Source of the DNA: a virus
Reading direction: 5' to 3' (one strand)
IMG/VR virus record: IMGVR_UViG_3300046328_000321
Coordinates: 1 to 64,000 of that record
Length of the DNA stretch: 64,000 nt
Every line of letters begins with the position of its first letter. The first letter of the stretch is position 1. A program made the translations under genes and the position numbers. Under the pieces are notes generated by a model. The model ran no database searches. It was not told the origin of the DNA and saw only the letters and a program-made list of their open reading frames with translations. This document shows, piece after piece, positions 20,778 through 31,129 of the stretch.

Positions 20778-20795
20778 CACTCATACTTTATCTGA
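20778..20795 (+). promoter_or_regulatory. Phage promoter-like motif
   Basis: CACTCATACTTTATCTGA, preceded by TTGTAAAAGCG, 58 bases before the start at 20853. It is a member of the window-wide motif family. Confidence 0.5.
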
Positions 20796-20852
20796 CTAAA
20801 TATAGTCAACTTTTGCAAAAGTCGTCTTTCAATTTAAACTTAAGGAACCATA

Positions 20853-21323
20853 ATGTCCGAATCCAAACTCAAAGAACGCATTCTTGACTTGGCAGCAAAA
20901 ATTGAATCTAGTATTAAATTAGACAAAGCCACCGGTGTTGGTGTCAGTGAGGGTGATGTCTATGGTGAAAACTTGCCTGAAGGTATTACGATAGATACAG
21001 TCAATACTGTAAACGCATACGATGCTGATTATGTCGCAGCTGGGACATATGCTTTTGGACGTATGTCGACTGAGGTTATGAAAGGTGTCAAGAAACTGAC
21101 CAAGACAGAAGTTGAAATCCCTATGGGACCAAACAAAATGTCAGTGACCTTCGACCGTCAACGTGAGTATACCAACTCTCTGGCTAAAGAAGGCGAACCT
21201 AATAAAATCGTAAAATACGGTGTAGCTACAACAACTTTTGAAGTTCGCGGCGGTAAGAATTCTGGTGAGTTGAAAAAAGCACGCCAAGAACTTAACCAGT
21301 TGGCTGAAAAGCTGTTGGGTTAA
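20853..21323 (+). CDS. Unknown protein (156 aa), single-gene unit
   Basis: Function not recognised. It has a helical, Lys/Glu-rich N-terminus, a Gly-rich middle and a basic helical C-terminus (KKARQELNQLAEKLLG). A good ribosome binding site (TTAAGGAACC) precedes it. It is isolated between two strong terminators with its own promoter-like motif, which suggests independent, probably high expression. A nucleic-acid-binding or virion role is possible but unproven. Confidence 0.65.
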   Translation: MSESKLKERILDLAAKIESSIKLDKATGVGVSEGDVYGENLPEGITIDTVNTVNAYDADYVAAGTYAFGRMSTEVMKGVKKLTKTEVEIPMGPNKMSVTFDRQREYTNSLAKEGEPNKIVKYGVATTTFEVRGGKNSGELKKARQELNQLAEKLLG

Positions 21324-21335
21324 AATAAGTTATGT

Positions 21336-21380
21336 GGGTGACGTAGTAACAAATATAAGTTACTACGTCACCCATATTTT
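21336..21380 (+). terminator. Terminator
   Basis: A 15-bp stem GGGTGACGTAGTAAC / GTTACTACGTCACCC followed by ATATTTTATCTTT. Confidence 0.8.
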
Positions 21381-21411
21381 ATCTTTAATAAAATTTTATT
21401 AGGTAACGATT

Positions 21412-22557
21412 ATGCCAACACACGGTAGAACATTTAATAGTCGGTTATTTGTTAACCAACAAAAAGATCAAAAAGTTGTTACCGACAAACAAAAAGCTTA
21501 TAAGTCAGAATATTGTTTACAAGAAATGTCAAAAGAACAGTTAATTACATTGATTAATATGCAAAAACAAGAACCCATTTCTGTAAAAATGTTACATAAT
21601 AATAGCTGTTTAAATGGATTTGATAACCTCAATAAAGTAGGATCTTTTATCAATATCCTAGGAATGGGATATTACCAAGGTTCTAAATCTAAACCTAATG
21701 TGTCTGTTATTTACCCGTATGTAAATGTAACTTCTGATTATTCTGTAAAGGAGAGTTTTTTCCCCAAGATATCTTTTTCAGATTCATTTGAACAACAATC
21801 TAATAAAATTGAATTTTCGTTACTTCAAGCTGAACGCAAAATTAACGAATTGCAACTTCTAATAGATGTGATGATCAATGAATTTAAACAGTATAAAACA
21901 ATAAATAACAAAAATTCCCATCTTGAAAATGTCCCTATTGTAAAATATGCAAGTGGTAATAAGCGTTGGTATCTGAACGGTAAGCTTCATCGTGAAGATG
22001 GACCTGCCATCGAAGATGCAGATGGTTATAAAGGCTGGTACCTAAACGACCAGCTTCATCGTACAGACGGACCTGCTGTTGAGCATATAAATGGTGATAA
22101 AGTCTGGTATGTCGATGATAAACTTCATCGCACAGATGGACCTGCTATCGAACGTGCAGATGGTACTAAAGAATGGTGGGTCAACGGCAAACGACACCGG
22201 ATCGATGGTCCTGCTGTCGAAGATGTGCATGGTTATAAAGCATGGTATCTGAACGGTAAGTATCACCGTGAAGATGGACCTGCTATAGAATGGGTAGATG
22301 GTAGTAAAGCCTGGTGGGTTGATGGTAAGCTCCATCGTACAGATGGACCTGCTATCGAATATGCACATGGTTATAAAGCCTGGTATCTGGATGGTCGATA
22401 CCATCGCACAGATGGACCTGCTGTGGAAGATGTGAACGGTTATAAAGCCTGGTATCTGGATGGTCAGCTCCATCATACTGATGGTCCCGCTATTGAACGT
22501 GCGAATGGTGGTAAAGAATACTGGCTCCATGGTGTTGAACAGGATCCACCTGGTTAA
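21412..22557 (+). CDS. MORN-like repeat protein with unique N-terminal domain (381 aa)
   Basis: Residues 1-175 are unique, with a coiled-coil-like segment near 125-165 (QQSNKIEFSLLQAERKINE). Residues 175-365 hold eight 23-residue repeats of the form G-x-K-x-W-Y/W-x-x-x-x-x-H-R-x-D-G-P-A-I/V-E, ending in the cap KEYWLHGVEQDPPG. It is the only family member here with an extra domain. The repeats probably form a beta-solenoid or binding surface; the N-terminus could be the effector or anchor. Start ATG follows TTAGGTAACGATT. Confidence 0.8.
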   Translation: MPTHGRTFNSRLFVNQQKDQKVVTDKQKAYKSEYCLQEMSKEQLITLINMQKQEPISVKMLHNNSCLNGFDNLNKVGSFINILGMGYYQGSKSKPNVSVIYPYVNVTSDYSVKESFFPKISFSDSFEQQSNKIEFSLLQAERKINELQLLIDVMINEFKQYKTINNKNSHLENVPIVKYASGNKRWYLNGKLHREDGPAIEDADGYKGWYLNDQLHRTDGPAVEHINGDKVWYVDDKLHRTDGPAIERADGTKEWWVNGKRHRIDGPAVEDVHGYKAWYLNGKYHREDGPAIEWVDGSKAWWVDGKLHRTDGPAIEYAHGYKAWYLDGRYHRTDGPAVEDVNGYKAWYLDGQLHHTDGPAIERANGGKEYWLHGVEQDPPG

Positions 22558-22567
22558 CTGATATAAA

Positions 22568-22608
22568 TATATACACAGCCTGATAAGCTGTGTATATATT
22601 TTTTTTTT
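22568..22608 (+). terminator. Repeat-family terminator
   Basis: Hairpin ATATACACAGC / GCTGTGTATAT and a long T-run, nearly the same as at 192-230. Confidence 0.85.
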
Positions 22609-22621
22609 CTATTGTAATTCA

Positions 22622-22653
22622 CTCTCCTCTAGACCTTTGGGTCTAGAGGAGAG
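22622..22653. terminator. Bidirectional hairpin between convergent genes
   Basis: A 14-bp stem CTCTCCTCTAGACC / GGTCTAGAGGAGAG just before the end of the minus-strand tube gene. Confidence 0.7.
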
Positions 22654-22671
22654 TGGTCCTAACTGAATGTG

Positions 22672-23535
22672 TTAAGAAATAATAGCAGACTTACTTAAGT
22701 CGTCAGTACCCTTGAAATAACCTTCAGAATTATCCGCAATATTAGAATCCAATTTCTGAATGAAGGAAGGGCGAAGATATGGATTAGCATTAGTCAAGTT
22801 GATTTTATCAAGAATTGACTGAGCAAATTTGTTAGTTCCCAAGTTGAACTGAGAAATACCAGTAAAAGGAATCGTTAGAGTCAGAGTTTGACTCGCAGAT
22901 GTCAGATCACGCTTACCGCTGATTTCACCTGTTTCTTTAGGAAACATGTTTGTGGTTACCCAAGACTTAACCACACGGCGGTGAGTAGGATCGGGTTCAA
23001 AGAACAAGCAGCTTGCGGAGTACCAATCAGGCAACATGTCCGTAGGACGTTGTCCTTGTAGGGTACCGACCATGGCATACTTGGTATCAGGATCCATCAA
23101 GCCGTAGGTAATCCAGTTATATAGGAAAGTCTGGATAGGCATACCAGCTTTCTCGATGAAAGTGAACGAAGGTTCAGAACGTGCGCGGGTCACGTTAGTT
23201 ACTTCATCCTGCAACTCACCTGCACCACCTACAGGATGCGTATCAGTTTCAACAGTCAGGGCACCATTAAAACCCTCGATAGAACGTGCGTGTAGTTCCA
23301 TCAAAGATTTCAGCGTATCTACCCATTTTTGAGGATCAGGCATGAACTGAAAGAAACGAGGTGGTTCTAAAAGAACGCATACAAGATTACGAGGAACATA
23401 AGCTTGGTTACTGACCCATTCTGTTAGATTAGGTGCCCAACCAAACTGTCCACCATGAACCGTGTCCAACATATATTGGCTGGTATTCTTACCAAACGCT
23501 TTTTGATCTAGCAAAGCATCTGTGATTCGAGACAT
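22672..23535 (-). CDS. Tail tube protein (phiKZ gp30-like)
   Basis: 287 aa. It lies directly downstream of the sheath gene on the same strand, the usual sheath-tube pair of contractile tails, and size and order match phiKZ gp30. The sequence is rich in beta-forming and aromatic residues (FLYNWITYGLMDPDTKYAM) and has no enzymatic motif. It would stack as rings inside the sheath. Ribosome binding site CAGGAG lies before the start. Confidence 0.75.
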   Translation of the reverse strand: MSRITDALLDQKAFGKNTSQYMLDTVHGGQFGWAPNLTEWVSNQAYVPRNLVCVLLEPPRFFQFMPDPQKWVDTLKSLMELHARSIEGFNGALTVETDTHPVGGAGELQDEVTNVTRARSEPSFTFIEKAGMPIQTFLYNWITYGLMDPDTKYAMVGTLQGQRPTDMLPDWYSASCLFFEPDPTHRRVVKSWVTTNMFPKETGEISGKRDLTSASQTLTLTIPFTGISQFNLGTNKFAQSILDKINLTNANPYLRPSFIQKLDSNIADNSEGYFKGTDDLSKSAIIS

Positions 23536-23600
23536 GTAAAAACTCCTGTGTTATGTTCAGTGAGAGGAAAACAGTTTATTATTTTCCTCTCTATTGCTTA

Positions 23601-25682
23601 TCAGACCGTAGGAAGATCGCTCAGACGATATGCTTGTACATATGTTGTCATTACTGTCTTCATAGAAGGGGCATACAATTTGATAGGTAGTGTCCAAGAA
23701 AAACCACGTACTTCGTCCATATCCGTAAACAATGCATCAGGTTGGACAATGAATCGACCATCAAACTTACCCTGAACACGTTCAGTCACAGAGTCGTTCA
23801 CTCGTGCAGCCAACTGTACATTGGACAGATGAGAAACTCCACTAAATTGACGCCATACGCTATTGGTCACTTTATTTAACTGACAGCAAGCCATCGCTGT
23901 GAAATAACTATTCAATACAGAAGTATCATTGTCATACACAGTTTTCAAGGCAGGGAAGAAATAAGAACTGCGGTCATAAGTTAAAACCCAGTTTAAACCC
24001 ACGTCCCAAAAACGATTGCGCACAGCAGCAGACACCCAGGTGATGTTGATATCGGTGAAATTATCAATCACAGAACCAGGAGCACCGTCAAAGTGAAAAC
24101 CGTTTTTCCAACGGCCGTCAGAAGAACCCATGTACTTGGCAGACTTGATCACAACTTCACCAGTCAAAGGCAAACGACCTGTATATTGACTGTTACGTAA
24201 AATGCCAGAACAACCCATTACCATACCACGCATCACAGGGGTGCCGAAATAATCGGACTCAGGATACATTTGTAAATGAGTGCGCAAAGCAATCGCCACG
24301 GACATTTCTTCGGACTGTGTAAGAGCACGATCGCCAGCAATATGAGTACCTAAGTTAACAAAGGTATCTTTACGATTGGCAATAATGGAACACAAATCTT
24401 TCTTGGTCTGAAGAGGGAATCCTGAATCATAGACAACAGATTCAACATGATAAGCCACATCCATCAATTCGTCACTAGGGTCTAGATAACGCAAGACCTC
24501 TGCAGAAGTCAAAGATGCATGAATGACATCAGACATTATACCATCGTTACCACTCTTAGCATAGATGTTGGTTACTTCGGACAAACGAGTTGAAATACTG
24601 TCATCTACGAATGTGAAACTGTGATATTTTACATTCTGGCTAGAAACACCAGATACGATGTTAAATAAATGTTTGCTGATTGGATCAGTCTGAATGTCAC
24701 TGAAGCTATCGATATGAGCAACCTCAGCAGCATGAAACTGAGTCAACAGAGTTTCCAGATTAGCCTGGTATACATGCAATCGTCCAAAATTACCAAATAG
24801 TTTAGGATAACGAGGATCCGTCAAATTTTGATAACTGTTTAAGAAAATGTCGTTTAAATTTAAAGACTTATCAGTCAAAGGATCGACTACATTTTCCTTT
24901 AGTGTAACCATCAAACGCTGTTCACCAAACAAAGTAGCTTTTACAGCAGCAGATGACTGTGCATCAGCGCGTTCAACTACAGAGATGTAATATGGATAAG
25001 CTTTTTCAGCTACCATCATCTTGTTTGGCATGGCCGATACCGATTTCACGGTAGGGGCCCAGAGACGAATGCCAGAATTATTACCCCATTCACCTTCGCT
25101 GGATGTTTCCAGTTCGAAGATAGGATAACGTTGAGATTGCAAACCAGCAACTGCATCAATCTGATCACCAGCGACAACACCATAAGAACCAAAACTAGAT
25201 TGATCCGCAGTTGTATTACGACTGGTAAAAACCCACTTAACCTTATGACCAGGAGTTGTACCTATAACTTCTGGCTGATTCAAAGCGTCTAAAAATAAAG
25301 AACCGTCTACATTTCGACGATATAAATCTACAGTAGTAGTCAGAACATCTAACCATGCCACAATGTTTGATTTAGGACCCATGTCTGTTGGAAACAGACG
25401 TTGAATCATACAAGCATTACCTTGAGCATTAGCTAGATTTGCAAAGACAGTCTGGTGATTTGCGTACTTACTACGATAATCAAAAGACGAAGTACCAAAA
25501 ATTCGATCACGTTCAGCACCCGAAACGAGTTGAGGGGTCCTTGGACCTTTCTGAGTGAACAGATAAAACTTTGGTAGATGTTGTGGAATTGCTTCCGGCA
25601 CCCGAGGAGGTTGACGTGTACTCAAGTCTTGAGTACCATACTCCACCACCATCGGTGCTGCATTGACAATTTGATTTGCCAT
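23601..25682 (-). CDS. Tail sheath protein (phiKZ gp29-like)
   Basis: 693 aa, close to the recalled ~695 aa of phiKZ gp29. The N-terminus (MVVEYGTQDLSTRQPPRVPEA) resembles the early strand of contractile sheaths, and the C-terminus (residues about 540-690) has the conserved-type domain with the DVGLNWVLTYDRSSYFFP segment. It forms the contractile outer layer of the tail. Transcribed with the tube gene and divergent from the 25729 gene. Confidence 0.8.
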   Translation of the reverse strand: MANQIVNAAPMVVEYGTQDLSTRQPPRVPEAIPQHLPKFYLFTQKGPRTPQLVSGAERDRIFGTSSFDYRSKYANHQTVFANLANAQGNACMIQRLFPTDMGPKSNIVAWLDVLTTTVDLYRRNVDGSLFLDALNQPEVIGTTPGHKVKWVFTSRNTTADQSSFGSYGVVAGDQIDAVAGLQSQRYPIFELETSSEGEWGNNSGIRLWAPTVKSVSAMPNKMMVAEKAYPYYISVVERADAQSSAAVKATLFGEQRLMVTLKENVVDPLTDKSLNLNDIFLNSYQNLTDPRYPKLFGNFGRLHVYQANLETLLTQFHAAEVAHIDSFSDIQTDPISKHLFNIVSGVSSQNVKYHSFTFVDDSISTRLSEVTNIYAKSGNDGIMSDVIHASLTSAEVLRYLDPSDELMDVAYHVESVVYDSGFPLQTKKDLCSIIANRKDTFVNLGTHIAGDRALTQSEEMSVAIALRTHLQMYPESDYFGTPVMRGMVMGCSGILRNSQYTGRLPLTGEVVIKSAKYMGSSDGRWKNGFHFDGAPGSVIDNFTDINITWVSAAVRNRFWDVGLNWVLTYDRSSYFFPALKTVYDNDTSVLNSYFTAMACCQLNKVTNSVWRQFSGVSHLSNVQLAARVNDSVTERVQGKFDGRFIVQPDALFTDMDEVRGFSWTLPIKLYAPSMKTVMTTYVQAYRLSDLPTV

Positions 25683-25728
25683 ATTTTCCTCTTCAGCTAG
25701 GTTTCCTAAAAATCACAAAGGTTTCGTA

Positions 25729-26706
25729 ATGTCGATATACAAAGATGCTTACATGACTTCGATCGGATCTATGTATCCAACACGACAAATCGAAGTCTCC
25801 ATTAAAGAATCTCTGATTAAAGATCAGGGACTCAAAAATGAAAATCTAGGTCTTGTCAACAATGGTGAATACCAGGCTGTCTTTATCACCGGAAAATTTT
25901 CTAGTGAAGCCGATATACCATTATTCACTCATCCGATAACTATAAATAATTTTCAAGGAAAAAATTATTTAGTTACAGATTTAAGACTATTTTTAAATAA
26001 ATATAACTTAGATAGTAAGATTGAGGATCTCGTTAAAAACAGAACAGATTTTAACTTTGCTAAAAGCAGAGCTATGTTAAATCTTATTTGGCTGAACGAG
26101 AGTCCGTCTGTTGTAAAAAATAATTTAAACTTTTCAGCTACTGTATTTTCTGCTGTGATCAGTGAAACGATCAGTAGAGCATTTGCACTTGATTATAATG
26201 ATCTTATTACACTAGGTGTCCTTGCTGAAATTTACTACTATAGTCTCTTTTTAGAGTCTGAGAGTTTGTCAGACGATGACAAACAAAAGATTGTTGTCCA
26301 TATTATCAGATCGGGAAAAATTCGCGCTGATTACATATATGAAATAATGGATAAAATAGGTCCTATGAAGGACCTTAACGGATATTGTGAGAATGTGGTA
26401 AAGGTAATTGAGAATGTGAGGTTGAGTAAATTTAACTCAGCTATTCTTCTTAGCATCTTAGCTAACAGTTGGTATGGTACCAATGCCAAGGAAATCATCA
26501 GTGTTTCATTAGAGCATCCGCCTACATGGACAGCTTTGGTTTATACAGCTCTTTCAGAAAAAACTTTTAAATCCAGTGCTATTTTCAAAGCTGCTGAAAG
26601 ATTAGGTAAACGTGGTGTTGCTGATCAGTTCACAATGGCGTATACAGCTTTGGTTAAAAATCATACTGTAGTTGTAGAAGAATTAGTTATACGAGATTTT
26701 GAATAA
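25729..26706 (+). CDS. Putative tail/neck virion protein (phiKZ gp28-position, 325 aa)
   Basis: No motif is recognised; mostly helical in its second half. It is divergent from the sheath gene with a 46-base gap and overlaps the next gene by one base (TAATG), so the two are translationally linked. Order sheath - this - 26706 - 29309 mirrors phiKZ gp29-gp28-gp27-gp26. Confidence 0.6.
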   Translation: MSIYKDAYMTSIGSMYPTRQIEVSIKESLIKDQGLKNENLGLVNNGEYQAVFITGKFSSEADIPLFTHPITINNFQGKNYLVTDLRLFLNKYNLDSKIEDLVKNRTDFNFAKSRAMLNLIWLNESPSVVKNNLNFSATVFSAVISETISRAFALDYNDLITLGVLAEIYYYSLFLESESLSDDDKQKIVVHIIRSGKIRADYIYEIMDKIGPMKDLNGYCENVVKVIENVRLSKFNSAILLSILANSWYGTNAKEIISVSLEHPPTWTALVYTALSEKTFKSSAIFKAAERLGKRGVADQFTMAYTALVKNHTVVVEELVIRDFE

Positions 26707-29294
26707 TGTTTAAATACCTGGTAGATCACGCGATAAAAAATGTCTGGTGCACACCAAGACAAGATAACAGTTATGTGTTTCAACCAGCCAGGATAAGTAA
26801 ACCAACAGGAGAGCTCAATCGTTTTCACCTCATGGGAAGACTTTTGACTTTACCTGTCCCCATGCTTAAAATGCACGTTTTCCAAATAGGACAGATCAAA
26901 CCTGAAATACTTGGATTAACCACTGACGATCCTGGCTGGCTCAGAGAATCATGGAAATTATTTTCCACAGTCATAAATGAAAGAGAAATTCAAGTCGATA
27001 TTTACAATGACAACGGTGTGCAAATACCGAGATATAAAGCTTGGTATATGTTTACACAGGAAAACAATTTATTAATTGCTATCTCTGAATCACAAAGACT
27101 ACCTGTTAGATATGACACAGATCATATTTATATAAGACTGTATAGCAACGCTTATTTTGAATCATTGAGATCAGATGGTCTAAGCAAAACTATTTGGACC
27201 AATGGCTATACTGTACAAAATAATCAAGACATTTTAAATCTTCAAAATGAAGAAACTCTAAACAGAACACTAACAGGGTCTATCAAGTCATATGTCAATG
27301 GATTTTCCGTTGATAAAATAGACATGTTAAATGTTGTCGTGGGTGATGAGGTTGAATATGTTTATGATGCCAGTGTCAAAACAGTAGTCACCTTCCCTTA
27401 CGACAGTTTGAATAATTTTACTTCTGTTTTAGATAATTGTTATAAATATCTATTAAGTTTTGATGGAGACGGTGAACAAATTGATTATCAAGATGATATC
27501 GATGTTTACATCTATAAAAAAACTGGTGTTAAATACAAAGGGGTCTATTTCTCCAGGAATTTAGCCAAGCATCACCGTATGGTCACACATAAAGACTATG
27601 CCATTGATCTGAGTCAAACTGAAAATCTGTTCCGGTATATGAGAGAAGTTTCTGGAGTGCAGATCAATTCAGACATGATGATTGAAGTCACCATACGTAA
27701 GTCTGGTTATGCAAGATCTTTGTTATATGAAAATAGTCGTATTTTTGAATTGTTTAAACTAGATCATAACACCAGAGTCAGAGCTTTACTGGGTTTAGAT
27801 TCTAATTTAGATATCTGGACAGCTGCTGCTCTTGAGAACAGTGGTTATACTGAATTAATGAGGACTGACATGAGTAATGTCAGTCAAGATATGGTGCAAA
27901 GAGCTTACGGATATAATTCTATCAGTAAACTAGTAGGTAACACACCCGTTAAAACTATACTTAAAAATAACAGACAGTATGCCCCAGTGCCTTATTTATT
28001 AGCAGAAAGTTCTACTGCATATGAGTACGATATAGATGGTTATCTGTTAGGTAATTATTACCATATGTCCGGTACTGATTATTATTGCCAGAATAATAAT
28101 ACTCGTTTAGTAGAAATGATTTCTGGTAAAGGTAGTGATACACCAAATATTATTTTTGGTAAAAATAACATACCTTTACCCATTTATCATAATTACCGTG
28201 TCTATATGTCCGGTGTAAATGGCGGTAATTCAGATGAAAATTGGATAGACATCACAAACAGTGATAAATACCACATTAATAACAATACCCTCATCTGGGA
28301 CAGTCCTATTTCTGACTATTTATTAATGATTCGCATCGACAGTGATTTCTTAGAATTTGATATAAATATGTTACCCATAGCCGGCAATCTTTTTTTCACA
28401 TTGTTTGAAAAAGAAGATCGAGGTAACGGTTTATTAACATACAGTTTACCAGTACCTATGGGTGAACTGGATGTATGGTTAAATGGTAAATCCCTGATAC
28501 GTGGATTAGACTATGTAATGGATTTTCCTAAGATATATATAGTCAATAAAAGATACTTAAATCAACCATCTGGGTCGACGATACAAACTATAAAAGTTAG
28601 GTTCACAGGTTTCTGTGACAGTTTTATGAAGTCAGATGTGGTTGATGACTATGGTTTTGTGGAACACAATTTTCTTTCCAATAACAACCGTTATGACATT
28701 AGGGATGATAAAGTAATGCGTATAACTGTAGGTGGTATGTTAAAGACCAGTGAGGATGTACTGTTTTCTGAAGAACATACTGGTATTAACATCACATCTG
28801 CTAACAATGGACTTCCTTATCAAATCAAAGATATCGTTGTACCATTGAAAGAATTAGTGAGTGAGAATACTTACAGCTTGCGCAATAAGTCTATGATTAT
28901 CGATAAGAAAGTCAGCGACTATATGACATTAAAGCTACCACAACCTATTCGAAATGGTGTGTCCGCTATATCTGGTAAGTATGAATTATTAAGTCCATTT
29001 TTCACACATTTGATCAATGACCTTGCCAGTGAACAAATTAACACAGCAACTGTGATAGATGCAGTTACTGACATGCAGGTTATGCAGGTTTGTGCTGCCT
29101 ATGAACCTTTGTTAAAATATGATCCAATCACATATAGAGATAATTTGGATTGGGATTATGTCGTACTTCATCCACACAACCTTACTAATGTGATAACTCT
29201 AACTCTTTATAAGTATAGATTTCTCACTAAAGTAACACGACTTTACGGACACGGATTAATAGATCTATCTTCGTTCGTTAATTTTAATGAATAA
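26706..29294 (+). CDS. Large putative virion protein (phiKZ gp27-position, 862 aa)
   Basis: No catalytic motif seen. It is beta-rich with many Tyr/Asn/Asp, typical of tail or baseplate proteins. The two-residue element KSLIRGLDY near 595 and repeated NNG/DG turns suggest surface loops. Coupled by a one-base overlap to 25729 and followed closely by 29309. The structural role is inferred from neighbours. Confidence 0.6.
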   Translation: MFKYLVDHAIKNVWCTPRQDNSYVFQPARISKPTGELNRFHLMGRLLTLPVPMLKMHVFQIGQIKPEILGLTTDDPGWLRESWKLFSTVINEREIQVDIYNDNGVQIPRYKAWYMFTQENNLLIAISESQRLPVRYDTDHIYIRLYSNAYFESLRSDGLSKTIWTNGYTVQNNQDILNLQNEETLNRTLTGSIKSYVNGFSVDKIDMLNVVVGDEVEYVYDASVKTVVTFPYDSLNNFTSVLDNCYKYLLSFDGDGEQIDYQDDIDVYIYKKTGVKYKGVYFSRNLAKHHRMVTHKDYAIDLSQTENLFRYMREVSGVQINSDMMIEVTIRKSGYARSLLYENSRIFELFKLDHNTRVRALLGLDSNLDIWTAAALENSGYTELMRTDMSNVSQDMVQRAYGYNSISKLVGNTPVKTILKNNRQYAPVPYLLAESSTAYEYDIDGYLLGNYYHMSGTDYYCQNNNTRLVEMISGKGSDTPNIIFGKNNIPLPIYHNYRVYMSGVNGGNSDENWIDITNSDKYHINNNTLIWDSPISDYLLMIRIDSDFLEFDINMLPIAGNLFFTLFEKEDRGNGLLTYSLPVPMGELDVWLNGKSLIRGLDYVMDFPKIYIVNKRYLNQPSGSTIQTIKVRFTGFCDSFMKSDVVDDYGFVEHNFLSNNNRYDIRDDKVMRITVGGMLKTSEDVLFSEEHTGINITSANNGLPYQIKDIVVPLKELVSENTYSLRNKSMIIDKKVSDYMTLKLPQPIRNGVSAISGKYELLSPFFTHLINDLASEQINTATVIDAVTDMQVMQVCAAYEPLLKYDPITYRDNLDWDYVVLHPHNLTNVITLTLYKYRFLTKVTRLYGHGLIDLSSFVNFNE

Positions 29295-29308
29295 CGGAAG
29301 TTTAAATT

Positions 29309-30988
29309 ATGCCTAATAATGCATCATTACTTGGAATCGTAGGTACGGATGGTTCAGTACCAGTTTTCACTCCAGATGGGAGGTGGTGTTGGTGGGGTCT
29401 GCATGAAATCTATGTGGGTGGTGTCGGTGCATCTATGTATGTACCTAAAGTTAAAGACTATGTGATGGATACCGAAACGTATACAGCATATGTGGTAGAT
29501 AATCTAGATCCTGTTACTTTAATACCTACTCTCAGAGAAATCAAACCTGCTAACATGTCTTTCAGTTTATCAACAACTGACGTGTTGTTTGGTACTGGAC
29601 CAGGTACTGCTTCTGAAACTTATCGTGTTTATATCGATAAGTCTGTTACACCACATGTTCTGTCTGTAGATGCCTCATTAAAGGTGGCTGGTACTCAGTG
29701 TCAATATGCCAAGATTTTTAAATCCACAGATGTTACATCAATGGGTACTGTGGTCAGTATGGTCTATGACAATTCTGGTAATTTAATCACCAACAATGTA
29801 CCGTTAGAATTAGCTGCTATGGACAGTCATGTGAACCATACTGTTAAAGTAGTAACTCCTTGTTATACCACTGCTAACTTAATAGATGGTGAGTTAGTGA
29901 CTGTTGTATTTTATAATACTGCTGGACATGTGGTTCATAAACGACAACTCATGGTAGAAGTTTCTTCTTTCATACGAAGTATTAATCTAGCTACTAAGTA
30001 CATTAGCCATATTTCTTTAGATACAGCTTTTCTATCACCTACTTTAGATCATGTGATCAATTTCCCTGTTAATATCCCATTAAACAGTTTAAACATGATG
30101 GGTATAGTTCATTATAGCGATGGCTCTACCCTTTCTTTACCTGTTGACGGTGTTAAATTTAAAATGCATGGGTTAGATCAATATGTATCTACGATTGTAG
30201 GACAACAGGTTAATTTGGTCTTGACCTATGAACTTAGTTCAGGAGAGGTTGCTTATAATGGCCTATCCGATGATAATAGATATATTAGTGAACCTTATAG
30301 CTTAGTCACTATCAATCCAAATAACAGTTACGCTGTTAAGCTGTTTGTTTATCCAGAATGGTTGAACGATACTGATGGGTATGGTCTTCGCTGGTGGATG
30401 TTCAATATGGATAGAAATGTTTATTTTGATGTAACTGGTCATGTCATGTTAAATAGTTTAACTGGGTCTTTTGTGCAAAAAGGTTACGGTTACCAACAAG
30501 TCAAAAATGTTAGCATCAATTTAAATAACGTATCCGCCATATTCAAGAATTTCATACACAGTCAAACAGTAGAAATTAATCTGTTTGGAAATCCTAATGA
30601 GTCATTTGATTCTTGGTCTGTTGGACATGAGTATATTGTAGGCAGACCCAATTATGGTGTTGGGTTGGTTTGTAAACTTATAGACAACTTCACTGTACGG
30701 TTAAAATCTAATATAAACACTTTTGTAGAATGGAAGCAGAAGGTGTATCTTAACACTTATCCTATTACAGATGTGTTAAATCAAACTACCGTACTCGAAC
30801 CAACTCACTTTGTACTTACTGTTGGTACTGTCAGTAAGGAATGCACTATCGATCAATGGGGTAATGATATTGTTTTACCTGCTGAGATTAATCAACATTT
30901 AAATAAAAACATCTATATTCGTTTTATTAGAAAAATAGGTTCTTTAGAATTACAATTGAGTATGGCAGCGATGGTTATTAAAATGTAA
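29309..30988 (+). CDS. Putative virion protein (phiKZ gp26-position, 559 aa)
   Basis: The N-terminus carries a Trp/Gly-rich patch (TPDGRWCWWGLHEIYVGG) near residues 25-45; the rest is beta-rich like a tail adaptor. It starts 14 bases after the 26706 gene and ends at a terminator. In the recalled phiKZ order the next gene would be the terminase, but about 4 kb of accessory genes intervene here. Confidence 0.6.
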   Translation: MPNNASLLGIVGTDGSVPVFTPDGRWCWWGLHEIYVGGVGASMYVPKVKDYVMDTETYTAYVVDNLDPVTLIPTLREIKPANMSFSLSTTDVLFGTGPGTASETYRVYIDKSVTPHVLSVDASLKVAGTQCQYAKIFKSTDVTSMGTVVSMVYDNSGNLITNNVPLELAAMDSHVNHTVKVVTPCYTTANLIDGELVTVVFYNTAGHVVHKRQLMVEVSSFIRSINLATKYISHISLDTAFLSPTLDHVINFPVNIPLNSLNMMGIVHYSDGSTLSLPVDGVKFKMHGLDQYVSTIVGQQVNLVLTYELSSGEVAYNGLSDDNRYISEPYSLVTINPNNSYAVKLFVYPEWLNDTDGYGLRWWMFNMDRNVYFDVTGHVMLNSLTGSFVQKGYGYQQVKNVSINLNNVSAIFKNFIHSQTVEINLFGNPNESFDSWSVGHEYIVGRPNYGVGLVCKLIDNFTVRLKSNINTFVEWKQKVYLNTYPITDVLNQTTVLEPTHFVLTVGTVSKECTIDQWGNDIVLPAEINQHLNKNIYIRFIRKIGSLELQLSMAAMVIKM

Positions 30989-30995
30989 TAACCAC

Positions 30996-31035
30996 AGATA
31001 CAGTAGACCATTAGGTCTACTGTATCTTATTTATT
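30996..31035 (+). terminator. Terminator of gp28-gp26-like operon
   Basis: A 14-bp stem AGATACAGTAGACC / GGTCTACTGTATCT, then T-rich sequence. Confidence 0.8.
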
Positions 31036-31129
31036 AAGTTTTCAATTATCATTTATGTAACAATTTGTTTAAATCTTTTACTTCCAATCCTGATAATTTG
31101 ATCTAACAGAAACAGAATTAACCAACACT

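Noticed and set aside
22042-22530. Long open frames antisense to the repeat genes (also near 32192, 33565, 46414)
   Set aside because: They arise because the 69-base repeat has no stop on the opposite strand; no start signals and the sense strand has clear coding signals.
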